Under the pieces are notes generated by a model. The model had not been told where the DNA came from. It did not search any database and saw only the letters and a program-made list of their open reading frames with translations. This document shows, one piece after another, positions 26,065-35,718 of a stretch of 64,000 nucleotides of DNA (positions within the stretch are counted from its first letter, which is position 1; every line of letters starts with the position of its first letter). Origin of the DNA: Halalkalibacter suaedae. Its GTDB lineage: Bacteria > Bacillota > Bacilli > Bacillales > Bacillaceae_D. The position numbers were made by a program, and so were the translations under genes. The stretch is taken from NCBI RefSeq assembly GCF_017939705.1, contig NZ_JAGKSQ010000006.1:1-64000 (forward strand), written 5' to 3'.

Positions 26065-27012
26065 TTAATTAGTAACTCTTTTAGATAGATATTCATGTAT
26101 AAGTGAAAATACTTGTTTCCTAATGACATCAGATTCATTTAAAAGCTGATGATGTCCTTTGTCGATTAAGATAAGGTCACTAGTTGGAAATTGTTTCTGA
26201 GCTCGTTTTAGGCCGACTACAGGATCTACTGTTCGATCTTTATTTCCTTGTAGCATTAAGAAGGAGAGCTCTGGCGTGGTTGATCTTGAAACTCCTTTGT
26301 TCATCCAGTCATTGAGAGCATTCAACCAGCTTATCGGTAAGTTCGTTTCTTGCAATGGATCATTAGCGGTAAACGTCAAGTATGCTTGATCTCCTGAATT
26401 CCTTGTAAACTTTCTCGGGTATCTCCTGAGAATTCGTTTAGTCAATCGTAAACCCAGTTTAGCTAGATTCCACGAATGAGGTTGAAATAATGGTGCAACA
26501 AGTACAAGTCGGTCTATTGCATTCTGATGTTCCTGAACAAAATCCAATCCAATACTAGCTCCGGTACTGTGACCAACGATATGGATCGGTAAAGGGCTTG
26601 AGTGTACCAGTTCATAAACTACTTTCAATGCCTCAACATACTGTGTGAAGCTTTTTAAAGTTACCCTTTCTCCACTAGATAAACCATGACCAAGCAAATC
26701 AAAACAAGTAGTGTCATATCCTAAGCTGGTGAGGTGACCGATAAATGATGAAAATGATCCCGTATGATCTAAATAACCATGAAGAAAAATAACGATGCCC
26801 GTTGCATGCTTAGGCGTAAACCGTTGGATGAAAATTCGATCTTTCTTCAAACTAGCATATCCGAAATGATAGTCACAAGCATCGATATCTAAATGATAAT
26901 AAGACTTATATATATCAATTGCCTTCGCTAAATCTAGAGAGGTTATCCCAAAGTCTGGATCGGCTTGTTGGATTTGTTGAACAGCATTTAGCAGTGAATC
27001 TTTCCCATGCAT
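26065..27012 (-). CDS. Alpha/beta hydrolase, monoacylglycerol lipase-like
   Basis: A 315-residue serine hydrolase. Oxyanion HGYLDHTGSF, nucleophile elbow GHSTG with S149, the acid in LQGNKDRTVDP and the histidine in KGHHQLLNE give a full catalytic triad, in the order of monoacylglycerol lipase/lysophospholipase (Hydrolase_4) proteins. The start at 27012 has GGAGG 7 nt upstream; an ATG nine codons earlier does not. It has no signal peptide, so it acts in the cytoplasm. It follows rlmD on the same strand with a 55-bp gap. Confidence 0.88.
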   Translation of the reverse strand: MHGKDSLLNAVQQIQQADPDFGITSLDLAKAIDIYKSYYHLDIDACDYHFGYASLKKDRIFIQRFTPKHATGIVIFLHGYLDHTGSFSSFIGHLTSLGYDTTCFDLLGHGLSSGERVTLKSFTQYVEALKVVYELVHSSPLPIHIVGHSTGASIGLDFVQEHQNAIDRLVLVAPLFQPHSWNLAKLGLRLTKRILRRYPRKFTRNSGDQAYLTFTANDPLQETNLPISWLNALNDWMNKGVSRSTTPELSFLMLQGNKDRTVDPVVGLKRAQKQFPTSDLILIDKGHHQLLNESDVIRKQVFSLIHEYLSKRVTN

Positions 27013-27067
27013 TTCACTTCCTCCTAGACTCAATATCACAACGGTTAGCCTGCTCTTCGCATAAAAA

Positions 27068-28480
27068 CTACTTCACTAGCTCCGTTACACTCTCTACCTG
27101 TGATGTCCAAGGAAACATGTCAACAGGTTGAATCGATTGGATTTTATATCCCTTTTTCGTTAATTGATTCACATCTTTAGCAAGTGTTGATGGATTACAG
27201 GAGACATAGACAATTCGTTTTGGCTGAACCTTGAGGATCGTTTGAAGTAATTTATCATCACAGCCGGTTCGAGGCGGATCAACAATAACGACATCCGGCT
27301 TCCATCCTTCATTAACCCATTTAGGCATCCATGACTCTGCTTTTCCAACCTCATATAGCATATGCGAGTAGCCATGGCGTTTGGCATTCTCACGTGCATC
27401 TTCAACTGCTTCTTCTATGACATCCATTCCCCGCACCTCAGCTGCTTGATCTGCAAGCCAAAGTCCGATTGTCCCAACACCACAATAAGCATCGACAATC
27501 TTTTCTTTTCCAGTAAGTGAGGCAGCTCGTTTCGCTTCATTATACAGCTTCACTGTTTGCTCTGGATTTAATTGAAAGAATGCTCTAGCTGATAATGAAA
27601 AGGAATATTCACCTAGTCTTTCTTCAATCGTTTCATTTCCTTCTAGATGAAGGGTGTCATCACCGAAAATTAATGATGTCTTTTTCCCATTAATATTTTG
27701 GATAATCGAAGTCACCTCTGGTAATCTTCTTTGGATCTCGTTGACAATCGCTTCTTTGCGTGGAAGCTCCTCATTCTTCGTAACAAGAACAACTTGAACT
27801 TCTCCTGTTGCAAAACCAACTCTTGTTACGATCGTTCGAACATCCCCCTTATGCTTACGTTCATTGTAGATGGAGACATTCAAATCTTCTAAAATCTGTT
27901 TAACTACCTGGGTCACCTTATTCGTTGATTTATGTTGAACATGACACTCAGATAAATCAATTAATTGGTGTGAATTACTAGCATATAGACCTGCTGTTAC
28001 CTTACTACCCTTTTTAGACACTTGGAGCTGACTCTTATTTCTATAGTTCCATGGATTTTCCATTCCTAGCGTATTCTCGATACGTAGCTTTTCTACAGGT
28101 AATTGGGTGTGACGCTCAAATGCCTGCTTAATAATATCTCTTTTCTCTCTTAATGTTGCTTCATATTTCATATGCTGCAGCTGACAGCCACCGCATTGAT
28201 CATAAATTGGACAAGGAGGTGTAATCCGTTCACTTGAGCGTTTTCGAACTTTTACCACTTTGGCTTCTGAAAAACGAGGACTTACCTTGACTACTTCTGC
28301 GACCACTTCCTCATTAGGAAGTGCACCCGGAACAAAGACAACCTGTTTTTTGAAGTAGCCGACCCCTTCTCCATTAATTCCGAGACGTTTAATCGTCAAA
28401 GGAAATTGTTGACCTATCTTGATTTCTAGCGTTTTCTGATCCTGTTTTCGATTCACTTCACTCAACTCCGTCCATAACAT
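27068..28480 (-). CDS. rlmD: 23S rRNA (uracil-5-)-methyltransferase RlmD/RlmCD
   Basis: A TrmA/RumA-type SAM-dependent RNA m5U methyltransferase. An N-terminal TRAM domain (about residues 22-80) is followed by the [4Fe-4S] motif [11 protein letters not shown], the SAM-binding [20 protein letters not shown], and the nucleophile cysteine in [11 protein letters not shown]. The B. subtilis orthologue YefA (RlmCD) modifies two 23S uridines. The ATG at 28480 has only AGGA 4 nt upstream. GTG at 28456, behind GGAG at 9 nt, is a good alternative, so the true start is uncertain by eight codons. Confidence 0.93.
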   Translation of the reverse strand: MLWTELSEVNRKQDQKTLEIKIGQQFPLTIKRLGINGEGVGYFKKQVVFVPGALPNEEVVAEVVKVSPRFSEAKVVKVRKRSSERITPPCPIYDQCGGCQLQHMKYEATLREKRDIIKQAFERHTQLPVEKLRIENTLGMENPWNYRNKSQLQVSKKGSKVTAGLYASNSHQLIDLSECHVQHKSTNKVTQVVKQILEDLNVSIYNERKHKGDVRTIVTRVGFATGEVQVVLVTKNEELPRKEAIVNEIQRRLPEVTSIIQNINGKKTSLIFGDDTLHLEGNETIEERLGEYSFSLSARAFFQLNPEQTVKLYNEAKRAASLTGKEKIVDAYCGVGTIGLWLADQAAEVRGMDVIEEAVEDARENAKRHGYSHMLYEVGKAESWMPKWVNEGWKPDVVIVDPPRTGCDDKLLQTILKVQPKRIVYVSCNPSTLAKDVNQLTKKGYKIQSIQPVDMFPWTSQVESVTELVK

Positions 28481-28588
28481 GAATTCCTATTATAGCATGT
28501 TCCCACAGTTCTTCCTAAACTTACTAGCGCGAAAATAGGTCTTCCTCTGGTAGAATAGAACAAGGATAATGAGTAAAGGAGAGATCAT

Positions 28589-28951
28589 GTGTCAATACCA
28601 ACTGATGTTGCATCCCTACAAATTATGGCTCACGTCTACAAACGTGAAAGCCTACAAACGATCTTTAATATAACTGTTGAAAGTCTAGTAGAGCAGGTAC
28701 TCTATATTGATTGGGTAGGTATTTATATGTATGAAAACCTAGACCATAAGCTAGTCGCAGCTTCCAACTATGATGATGACTTGCGCTGGGAATGCAATGG
28801 TGAATTGAAGTTCCCGATCACAAACTCGATGAAAGAGGAAATCGGAATGATGGTTGTAAGAAGCCGCCAGCCAATTGCCTTTGATGTGACGGATATTAGT
28901 ACTCTTGAAACAATAGCAGCTGCAATTGGACAACAAAGCTACTCTAATTAA
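28589..28951 (+). CDS. Small GAF-domain protein
   Basis: A 120-residue protein consisting of a single GAF-like fold. An N-terminal helix (SLQTIFNITVESLVEQV) is followed by YIDWVGIYMYEN, a variable strand region and GMMVVRSRQPIAF. It has a single cysteine, so it is not a methionine-(R)-sulfoxide reductase of the GAF type, and no output domain is present. The start is GTG at 28589 with GGAG 7 nt upstream. It is divergent from rlmD and probably binds a small ligand or partner; function is unknown. Confidence 0.75.
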   Translation: MSIPTDVASLQIMAHVYKRESLQTIFNITVESLVEQVLYIDWVGIYMYENLDHKLVAASNYDDDLRWECNGELKFPITNSMKEEIGMMVVRSRQPIAFDVTDISTLETIAAAIGQQSYSN

Positions 28952-28967
28952 AGATAGGTTAAAGGTT

Positions 28968-29007
28968 AAAGACTAAAGCTAGGGCAATTCCTATCTTTAG
29001 TCTTTTT
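28968..29007. terminator. Terminator between the GAF gene and pdaA
   Basis: AAAGACTAAAG (28968-28978) pairs with CTTTAGTCTTT (28995-29005), followed by TT, between two convergent genes. A-rich and T-rich flanks allow use from both sides. Confidence 0.85.
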
Positions 29008-29018
29008 CATTAAAAAAC

Positions 29019-29819
29019 CTACGGAAACGGAATATCTGCTAATTGTTTTTCGAGCATTAGATCATCTAAGCTTTTGAATACATACCCTTGTTTTCTTGCA
29101 TCATCAATGACACGTGGAAGAGCTTCTGCATTATCACTTGAGACAGAATGGATAAGCATGATCGCACCTGGATGAATTCGTTTCATGATTTGATCGTATG
29201 CATATTGACCACCCTTCTGATTATCAACCTCCCAGTCCTTATAAGCCATCGACCAAAACACATTCGTATAGCCTAATTTCTCAGACAAGGCCAAAGAGCG
29301 CTCGCTAAACTGACCACGAGGTGGACGCAAATAATTCATTTCCTTCACACCTGTTAGTTCAGTGAATCGTTCTTTTACTTTATTTAACTCCCTTACTAGT
29401 CGTCCATCACCGACCTCTGGTAAACTTGGGTGATGCCATGAGTGGTTTCCTACTATATGTCCTTCCTCGACCATACGCAGCACGAGATCAGATGATTTGT
29501 CCAAATAATGACCTGTGACGAAAAAGGCTCCAGGTACTTTTTTTTCTTTTAGTACATCAAGTACCTTCTCTGTATAGCCATTCTCATACCCATTGTCAAA
29601 TGTTAAATATAGTTCCTTTCTTGACGTATCACCGATAAAAAATCCATTGGCCTTCTCTAACATCTCAAGAAAATGTGGCTCTGTTGTTGCTGGTTTATTA
29701 TCCTTCTGCGGCTTAAAGCTCCAATTGTATGTTGTATTATCGTACGCATGAACAAAAGTTGTGCAGACACTTAAACTAAAGATAAGAATCGAGGTAAACA
29801 AAAGTAATCTTTTTATCAT
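29019..29819 (-). CDS. pdaA: Delta-lactam-biosynthetic de-N-acetylase PdaA
   Basis: A polysaccharide deacetylase that removes acetyl from N-acetylmuramic acid, producing the muramic delta-lactam of spore cortex needed for germination. Its 266 residues are close to the B. subtilis protein (263). A signal peptide covers about 1-25. Motifs of carbohydrate esterase family 4 follow, with LTFDNGYEN (the PdaA variant of TFDDG), HSWHHPSLP and RPPRGQFS. GAGGGG lies 11 nt before the ATG. Expression is probably forespore-specific, but the SigG boxes are not clear. The region upstream (29,820-30,050) shows no gene. Confidence 0.95.
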   Translation of the reverse strand: MIKRLLLFTSILIFSLSVCTTFVHAYDNTTYNWSFKPQKDNKPATTEPHFLEMLEKANGFFIGDTSRKELYLTFDNGYENGYTEKVLDVLKEKKVPGAFFVTGHYLDKSSDLVLRMVEEGHIVGNHSWHHPSLPEVGDGRLVRELNKVKERFTELTGVKEMNYLRPPRGQFSERSLALSEKLGYTNVFWSMAYKDWEVDNQKGGQYAYDQIMKRIHPGAIMLIHSVSSDNAEALPRVIDDARKQGYVFKSLDDLMLEKQLADIPFP

Positions 29820-30051
29820 TTCGCAATCAGTCCCCTCTTTTTTTCTTTAGTTTCTCTACATTGAGTTTTATTTATGTAATCTCACTAACCGTTTCATATG
29901 AACAAGGAAATATATCATTAGCTATTTCACGCTAAATACCTAGTTACCGACGTCTTCTCAGATCCTTTTTAAGAAGAAAAAAAAGACCACTGAAAAAGAT
30001 TCTGTAGCTGAACCCTTCCAGTAGCCTATACAACATTTTTAATCAATAATT

Positions 30052-31596
30052 TTACTTGAATACAGCTTCCTTAAATTCAAATAGCTTCTCAAGTGAGCTT
30101 TTAGCAACATCTGCATGTAAACTGTTTCCATGCGAATCCATTGTCACAATTGCTTTAAACCCCTCTACTTCTAAATGCCACATTGCCTCTGGTATACCAA
30201 ATTCCATTAAGTCGACACCTTTTACACCTTTAATACAGTCTGCATAATATTGAGCTGCACCACCAATAGCATTTAAATACACACCACCGTGCTCCCCTAA
30301 TGCTTTTAAAGTTTTTGGCCCCATTCCACCCTTACCGATCACGGCACGAATACCAAATTTCTTCATAATATCTCCTTGGTACGGTTCCTCGCGAATACTT
30401 GTTGTTGGGCCAGCAGCTTTAACATGCCATTGCCCCTCTTCATCCTTCAGCATAACCGGTCCACAGTGATAAATAATTTGGCCATTCAAATCAATCGGAG
30501 CATCATGGTCAATTAAATGATGGTGAATCGCATCACGCCCTGTATGCATCATGCCATTAATTACGACAACGTCACCAACTTGTAACTCGCGAATTTGTTC
30601 CTCTGTAATCGGTGCTTCCAAAACAACCTCACGCACTTCCTGCTTTTCCTCAGTCGTTGCAGCTACTTCCTCAGATGCAGAATTCAGGTCGACAGTTTCA
30701 TCATCCTTATAAAGCCACTCTTGAATTGATCCCGTCGACTGATCTAGAACGACTCCTAATCTGCGATATGCCCAGCAATTATAAGCTACGGAAACAAAGA
30801 AACTTGCCGGTAAACGATTCATTGCTCCGATTTTACAGCCTAGTAATGTTGCCTCGCCACCAAATCCCATTGTCCCAATACCCAACTTGTTAGCGTTTTC
30901 CATAACATACGCTTCAAGCTTACTTAAATCTTCTACCTCATTCACATCATCAACGGTTCGGAATAATTGTTCTTTCGCAAGTGAGTAGCTAGTCGTCCGA
31001 TCTCCACCGATTCCGACTCCGATAAAGCCAGCACTACAGCCCTGACCTTGAGCTTGATGGACCGAATGCATAATACACTTTCTAATTCCGTCTAAGTCTC
31101 GTCCAGCTCGACCTAAACCTTCTAGCTCTGTTGGTAGGCTATATTGAATATTCTTATTTTCACAGCCACCACCTTTAAGAATTAATCGAATATCAATAAC
31201 ATCTTTCTCCCATTGCTCAAAATGGATCACAGGTGTCCCTTCGCCTAGGTTGTTCCCACTATTTTGGCCTGTTAGTGAATCAACAGAGTTAGGACGCAGC
31301 TTACCATCAGCTGTAGCCTGCTCCATTGCAAGATAAATTGCCTTCTTCATTTCTATTTGGTTCACACCTACTGGAACTTTAATTTCAAACGTTGGCATCC
31401 CCGTATCCTGACAGATTGGCGATACATTCACATCAGCCATTCCAATATTGTCTGTAATCGTTGTCAAAGAAAGGGCTGCTCTTGTTCCTGCATTTTCCTT
31501 GGCTTTAGCCGATACAATCGCCCGACGTACATCGTTTGGTAGATTAGTAGATGTTTCAACAATTAATTTATACACACTTTCTTGAAGCTTCTCCAT
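30052..31596 (-). CDS. Class I (iron-sulfur) fumarate hydratase
   Basis: A two-domain class I fumarase, 514 residues. The alpha-type catalytic domain covers about 1-290, and the beta-type domain, with HTGRDAIHHHLI and the CGPVMLK segment, covers about 315-514. Cysteines C62 (SPICQDTGMP), C187 (QGQGCSAGF) and C274 (AYNCWAYRR) are the likely [4Fe-4S] ligands. The enzyme interconverts fumarate and malate and is oxygen-sensitive in the family. The start at 31596 has GGGAG 9 nt upstream. The class II enzyme CitG of B. subtilis is unrelated in sequence; whether it also exists here cannot be told. Confidence 0.93.
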   Translation of the reverse strand: MEKLQESVYKLIVETSTNLPNDVRRAIVSAKAKENAGTRAALSLTTITDNIGMADVNVSPICQDTGMPTFEIKVPVGVNQIEMKKAIYLAMEQATADGKLRPNSVDSLTGQNSGNNLGEGTPVIHFEQWEKDVIDIRLILKGGGCENKNIQYSLPTELEGLGRAGRDLDGIRKCIMHSVHQAQGQGCSAGFIGVGIGGDRTTSYSLAKEQLFRTVDDVNEVEDLSKLEAYVMENANKLGIGTMGFGGEATLLGCKIGAMNRLPASFFVSVAYNCWAYRRLGVVLDQSTGSIQEWLYKDDETVDLNSASEEVAATTEEKQEVREVVLEAPITEEQIRELQVGDVVVINGMMHTGRDAIHHHLIDHDAPIDLNGQIIYHCGPVMLKDEEGQWHVKAAGPTTSIREEPYQGDIMKKFGIRAVIGKGGMGPKTLKALGEHGGVYLNAIGGAAQYYADCIKGVKGVDLMEFGIPEAMWHLEVEGFKAIVTMDSHGNSLHADVAKSSLEKLFEFKEAVFK

Positions 31597-31667
31597 TTTC
31601 CACATCTCCCTGTTAATTCAAATTAATACTCATTCTATTATATAGCTAGTCTAAACATTCGGAAAGA

Positions 31668-31704
31668 CAAAAAAGGCATGGCTCTTGGGTACCTTAAGCC
31701 ATGC
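31668..31704 (-). terminator. Terminator after the histidine phosphatase gene
   Basis: GCATGGCT (31676-31683) pairs with AGCCATGC (31697-31704). On the minus strand it is followed by T6. Confidence 0.85.
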
Positions 31705-31712
31705 ATCCTATT

Positions 31713-32351
31713 TCAGAGTACTCCTTTTTGAGTACTCTTCCATTCATTTTCTAAATGAATCGTTTGATTTGTGTAGTGAATAAGTGGTGATTGACGATGT
31801 TCCTTCCACTCAACTCTTGAAACACTTGTATTATTAATTTGAAAAGGTCGATCGTACTTTGACCAGTCATCTCCCAAGAAAAGATACATTAGAAACACAC
31901 TAATGAAGCCTCCATGTGAGACAAGAGCAACATTTTCATTCATATGTTTATTTCGAAGCTCTGTAACGACGTCATTGCATCTAAGTGACAGTGCATTTAT
32001 GCTTTCTGTTCCCTCTATTCCAGACGTCAAAATCGACGTTTCTAGTACCTGTGGATAGGTTTGGTAGATTTGGGCTTTTGTCTTATTTTGAAGCGGTCCT
32101 AGATTGACTTCCCTAATCTTCTCCCATGGTACAGGAGCAATATCTAGCGAGGATGAGGCAATCTCCGCTGTAGCAAAAGCTCGCAATAAATCACTACTGT
32201 ACAAGTAATCGATTTCTAGGTCTTTTAAATAGGAACCGAGGAATTCGGCCTGCTTTCTACCTTGAGCTGTTAACACATAATTAGCATGACCTTGGATTCT
32301 TCCTAAAAGGTTCCCCTCTGACTCACCATGTCTAATTAAATAGAGATTCAC
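31713..32351 (-). CDS. Histidine phosphatase family protein (PhoE/GpmB-like)
   Basis: A 212-residue phosphatase of the phosphoglycerate-mutase superfamily. The phosphoaccepting H8 lies in LIRHGESEGN and the second histidine in ALVSHGGFI, with E near residue 80 as the likely proton donor. The substrate is unknown. The start is GTG at 32351. Its SD (GGAG) lies in the last codons of yfjT, and the genes are separated by no bases, so translation is coupled. Encoded between fumarase and yfjT. Confidence 0.88.
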   Translation of the reverse strand: MNLYLIRHGESEGNLLGRIQGHANYVLTAQGRKQAEFLGSYLKDLEIDYLYSSDLLRAFATAEIASSSLDIAPVPWEKIREVNLGPLQNKTKAQIYQTYPQVLETSILTSGIEGTESINALSLRCNDVVTELRNKHMNENVALVSHGGFISVFLMYLFLGDDWSKYDRPFQINNTSVSRVEWKEHRQSPLIHYTNQTIHLENEWKSTQKGVL

Positions 32352-32552
32352 TTAATTAGCTCCTTGTTCAGACCAATCAATACGAAATTGTTTACATTTT
32401 AGTTCAATATCATCGAGCATCTTTAGCAGGCTGTCAATTTCCTCAACTCCAGCTTGTTCGGGGTCCATAGAATCAAGCACAGTTAACACCATATCTAATC
32501 TATTTTGTAAATATTTCATTTGTTCTTTTTTGTCATGTATTGCTCCACCCAT
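32352..32552 (-). CDS. yfjT: YfjT/SE1561-like small protein
   Basis: A 66-residue acidic coiled-coil-like protein. The pattern YLQNRLDMVLTVLDSMDPE and LKMLDDIELKCKQF resembles B. subtilis YfjT, which is likewise located between pdaA (yfjS) and yfkA. AAGGAG lies 9 nt upstream. It overlaps functionally with the next gene through a shared SD. Function is unknown. Confidence 0.8.
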   Translation of the reverse strand: MGGAIHDKKEQMKYLQNRLDMVLTVLDSMDPEQAGVEEIDSLLKMLDDIELKCKQFRIDWSEQGAN

Positions 32553-32703
32553 TAATGTTCGCTCCTTTTTAGCATACAGTATTAAAATAACTTCTAAATT
32601 GTACCAAACTTAAATGATTGAAACAAATTAGCTTACTTCCCCTCGTCAACTTAGTCTATTTACGTTATGATTAATGAGATTATACAAAAGGAGTCCGATT
32701 TTT

Positions 32704-33816
32704 GTGATACATACTCAACCAGCAATTACACCTTCTTATGACCCATGGGAAGCGTATGAAGATATAAAGGAATATGGCAAGCTCACGTTAACAAATATTG
32801 AGTTTACGACAACTACACTTTGTAATATGCGTTGTGAGCATTGTGCTGTTGGCTACACTCTTCAATCAAAAGACCCGGACCCTTTACCGTTAGATCTTTT
32901 AATTAAGAGACTAGATGAAATACCAACACTGCGTTCATTCAGCATAACGGGCGGGGAGCCAATGCTCTCAATGAAATCGGTTGATCAGTATGTTGTTCCT
33001 CTTTTACAATATGCCCATGAAAGGGGTATACGTACTCAAATTAATTCAAATTTAACTCTTGATTTAAAACGGTACAAAAAGATCATTCCATTCCTCGACG
33101 TACTTCATATCTCTCACAATTATGGAAGTGTCGACGATTTTGCCGAAATTGGATTTGCTGTAATGGATCGAAAACCAAGCCACTTACAACGAGCAGCCCT
33201 GTTTAATCGCATGATAGACAATGCCAAGGCATTAACAAGCGAGGGTGTCTTAGTATCAGCAGAAACAATGCTTAATAAACGAACATTGCCACATATTGAA
33301 AAGATTCATGAACAAATCGTTGAGATGGGCTGTCAAAGGCATGAAATTCATCCAATGTATCCAAGTGACTTCGCAAGCAAGCTAGAAGTTGCTAGTCTTG
33401 ATGAGATCCGTCAAGGCATTCATCGCTTGCTTGACATACGTAACCCAAATGTTTGGATGCTGTTTGGCACACTGCCCTTTTATCCTTGTAACTCTAATGA
33501 AGAAGATCTTCTTCTCCAAAGACGGTTATATAATTCAGATAACGTCACTGTTCGTAATGACCCTGATGGTCGATCAAGATTAAACGTTAATATTTTTGAC
33601 GGCAATATTATTGTGACCGACTTTGGTGATACACCACCACTTGGAAATATTAAGGAAACAAATCTGTTATTAGCCTATGACAGATGGATGGACACAAATC
33701 TAGCTAATTCTCTTAACTGCCATTGTCCGTCTGTTAAATGTCTCGGGCCTAACGTGCTCGTGAAAGATGCCTACTACAAGAATATTGATTTCAGTAAACG
33801 ACAATCGAATATTTAA
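32704..33816 (+). CDS. yfkAB: Radical SAM protein YfkAB
   Basis: A 370-residue radical SAM protein. C40, C44 and C47 in CNMRCEHC form the CX3CX2C site for the SAM-binding [4Fe-4S] cluster, and SITGGEPM follows. A C-terminal cysteine group in NCHCPSVKC (about 340-350) is the CxC motif that defines the YfkAB subfamily and probably holds a second cluster. The substrate is unknown. The start is GTG 32704 with AAGGAG 9 nt upstream; an earlier ATG at 32674 precedes the SD. In B. subtilis the gene is near yfjT and yfkD, as here. Confidence 0.9.
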   Translation: MIHTQPAITPSYDPWEAYEDIKEYGKLTLTNIEFTTTTLCNMRCEHCAVGYTLQSKDPDPLPLDLLIKRLDEIPTLRSFSITGGEPMLSMKSVDQYVVPLLQYAHERGIRTQINSNLTLDLKRYKKIIPFLDVLHISHNYGSVDDFAEIGFAVMDRKPSHLQRAALFNRMIDNAKALTSEGVLVSAETMLNKRTLPHIEKIHEQIVEMGCQRHEIHPMYPSDFASKLEVASLDEIRQGIHRLLDIRNPNVWMLFGTLPFYPCNSNEEDLLLQRRLYNSDNVTVRNDPDGRSRLNVNIFDGNIIVTDFGDTPPLGNIKETNLLLAYDRWMDTNLANSLNCHCPSVKCLGPNVLVKDAYYKNIDFSKRQSNI

Positions 33817-33821
33817 TATAA

Positions 33822-33858
33822 AAAAGGTGTCATAGGCTAAAACCCTATGGCACCTTTT
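33822..33858 (+). terminator. Terminator after yfkAB
   Basis: AAAAGGTGTCATAGG pairs with CCTATGGCACCTTTT with one GU pair and a 7-nt loop. It is bidirectional in form. Confidence 0.85.
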
Positions 33859-33930
33859 AACATTATTGACTAGTTGAAGCAGTCAATTTCTCAATTGTTT
33901 TATGTGCTTCACAGATTGTTTCCGTTTCAA

Positions 33931-34737
33931 TTATTTAGGCTGCTTTGCGGCAATAAATGAGAAGGAGAGATGATCTTGAACTGGAATCCATGCTCCAATT
34001 CCTTGTTGTGTTACATTCTTAATTTCAAGCTTTCTTTTTCCACCTTTAACGGTCAAATACACTTCTCCATATGTTACTTTCCCTTTTTCATTAGCTGCCG
34101 GTACGAAGCTGTTTAAATAGCCTACCTGCTTGGCTGCGACATTGTATTCATTATTCTTGCGAGTACCTTGTCCGATAACTGTTTCAAATGATAATGGTAA
34201 GTTTGTATGCTCTGTTGCTTTGATCATCATCATTTTCTTAACTGCATCGCTATTTGGAATTTTCGCTGATAAGCCACCATTGACCTTCTTCTGTTGTTCT
34301 TGTATATACGATAGCTTCTTGGAATCTTTTCCGCCTCGGTTATCAATATAATTTGTGTTTACTTTTTGGTACTCCCAGTTAACCTCTGTTCCCTCTGATT
34401 GATAAGACAGTGGCCATTCACCAAGATAGATTGATGCTCTAAACCCAATGGCTAATTTAGATGAATTCATTGTCGATTCATTTAGAATTTTTATTAGATC
34501 GGGATTTTCAATCCGAATATCTGTTGACTGTATCAATTCATCAGCTAACTCACTTGGCTGTAAATAAGGTAAATCCTGTGTTGGATTTGTATATGTGTTT
34601 TCTTTACCAATTTTCACAACTGAGTCTGGTACTATAAAGTCTTTCTTTTTCTCTTCTTTGTCATCATCTGCAAATACATATAAAGACGATGTCATCATTA
34701 AGAAAACAGCCATCAATGCCACAATTTTTCGTTTCAT
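33931..34737 (-). CDS. yfkD: YfkD-like secreted protein
   Basis: A 268-residue exported protein. A signal peptide covers about residues 1-24 (KRKIVALMAVFLMM core, cleavage near VFADD), with no lipobox cysteine and no other membrane helix. A lysine- and glutamate-rich linker precedes a beta-rich body. Length and neighbourhood match B. subtilis YfkD (264 residues), which is of unknown function. GGAGG lies 7 nt before the ATG. Monocistronic. Confidence 0.85.
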   Translation of the reverse strand: MKRKIVALMAVFLMMTSSLYVFADDDKEEKKKDFIVPDSVVKIGKENTYTNPTQDLPYLQPSELADELIQSTDIRIENPDLIKILNESTMNSSKLAIGFRASIYLGEWPLSYQSEGTEVNWEYQKVNTNYIDNRGGKDSKKLSYIQEQQKKVNGGLSAKIPNSDAVKKMMMIKATEHTNLPLSFETVIGQGTRKNNEYNVAAKQVGYLNSFVPAANEKGKVTYGEVYLTVKGGKRKLEIKNVTQQGIGAWIPVQDHLSFSFIAAKQPK

Positions 34738-34857
34738 TTTTCTTCCTCCTCTTAATCATAATCAATTTACTATTTAGTTTGAGCACTCATTAAAATATTA
34801 TCCATCTACCTAAAAGAGTTGTTTTCTGGTAACGTTATAAGAAAAGGAGTGGGACAA

Positions 34858-35655
34858 ATGAATATTCTTTTTATTGGTGCTGGACGAATGGCTGAGGCAA
34901 TTTTTTCTGGATTATTAGAAAAAGACCAAACACTGTCTATTACCATTTCAAACTTTTCCAATCAGCAAAAGCTTCAAAAACTTCAAGAAAAATACGCAGT
35001 ACATACGACTTTAGAATGGGAGAATGTTGTAAAATCACAAGATGTCATTTTGCTTGCATGTCCTCCACATGAACACTCATCAGTCTTAGCGAAATTGCGA
35101 CCACTAGTATCAGAAGGTCAGCTTGTTATTACTGTTGCTGCTGGAATTGGACCGTCATACTTAGAGGAACACTTACCGAGTGAAACGGCTGTTGCGTGGT
35201 TAATGCCTAATACAGCTGCTGCTGTCGGTAAATCAATGTCAATCTACGCTTATGGTCAGCATGTAACAGACAGTCAAAAACAGAGGTTCTCAGCAATTGT
35301 TTCAGCAATTGGGCCATCAGAGGAGTTAAATGAGGAACAAGTGCACCAGTTAACAGCAATAACTGGAAGTGCTCCTGCATTCTTATATTATTTCACCGAA
35401 GCCCTTGAGAAAGCAGCATTAAATTATGGTATTTCCTCTGAACAAGCAAGAAAACTTGTCATTGAAATGATCATCGGTAGTGCAGCAATGTTAGATGTCC
35501 ATAGAGACCCATCGCTATTAAGAGAACAGGTTACATCACCAGGCGGAGCAACTGCAGCTGGTATAGCCTCACTTGATCATGATCACTTCAGCCTAGCATT
35601 GCAGCGAGCTATTGAAGCCACAAATAATCATGCAAAAAAGCAAGGGCAGAATTAA
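34858..35655 (+). CDS. proC: Pyrroline-5-carboxylate reductase
   Basis: A 265-residue P5C reductase forming proline from pyrroline-5-carboxylate with NAD(P)H. The Rossmann motif FIGAGRMAEAI is at residues 4-14. The C-terminal dimerisation domain carries the family signature LREQVTSPGGATAAG and the TAITGSAPAFLY segment. The start at 34858 has AAAGGAG 8 nt upstream, preferred over the frame opening at 34819. B. subtilis has several paralogues (proG, proH, proI), so the precise orthologue is not assigned. Proline is an osmolyte, which fits the salt-adapted lifestyle suggested by ectABC. Confidence 0.93.
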   Translation: MNILFIGAGRMAEAIFSGLLEKDQTLSITISNFSNQQKLQKLQEKYAVHTTLEWENVVKSQDVILLACPPHEHSSVLAKLRPLVSEGQLVITVAAGIGPSYLEEHLPSETAVAWLMPNTAAAVGKSMSIYAYGQHVTDSQKQRFSAIVSAIGPSEELNEEQVHQLTAITGSAPAFLYYFTEALEKAALNYGISSEQARKLVIEMIIGSAAMLDVHRDPSLLREQVTSPGGATAAGIASLDHDHFSLALQRAIEATNNHAKKQGQN

Positions 35656-35709
35656 AAAAGAGGATGTCACTTTATAAAGGGTTTCTCCCCCATAGTGACA
35701 TCCTCTTTT
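35656..35709. terminator. Bidirectional terminator between proC and the YczE-like gene
   Basis: A 16-bp perfect stem, AAAAGAGGATGTCACT and its complement, has a 22-nt loop between convergent genes. Confidence 0.9.
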
Positions 35710-35718
35710 ATTCAGACC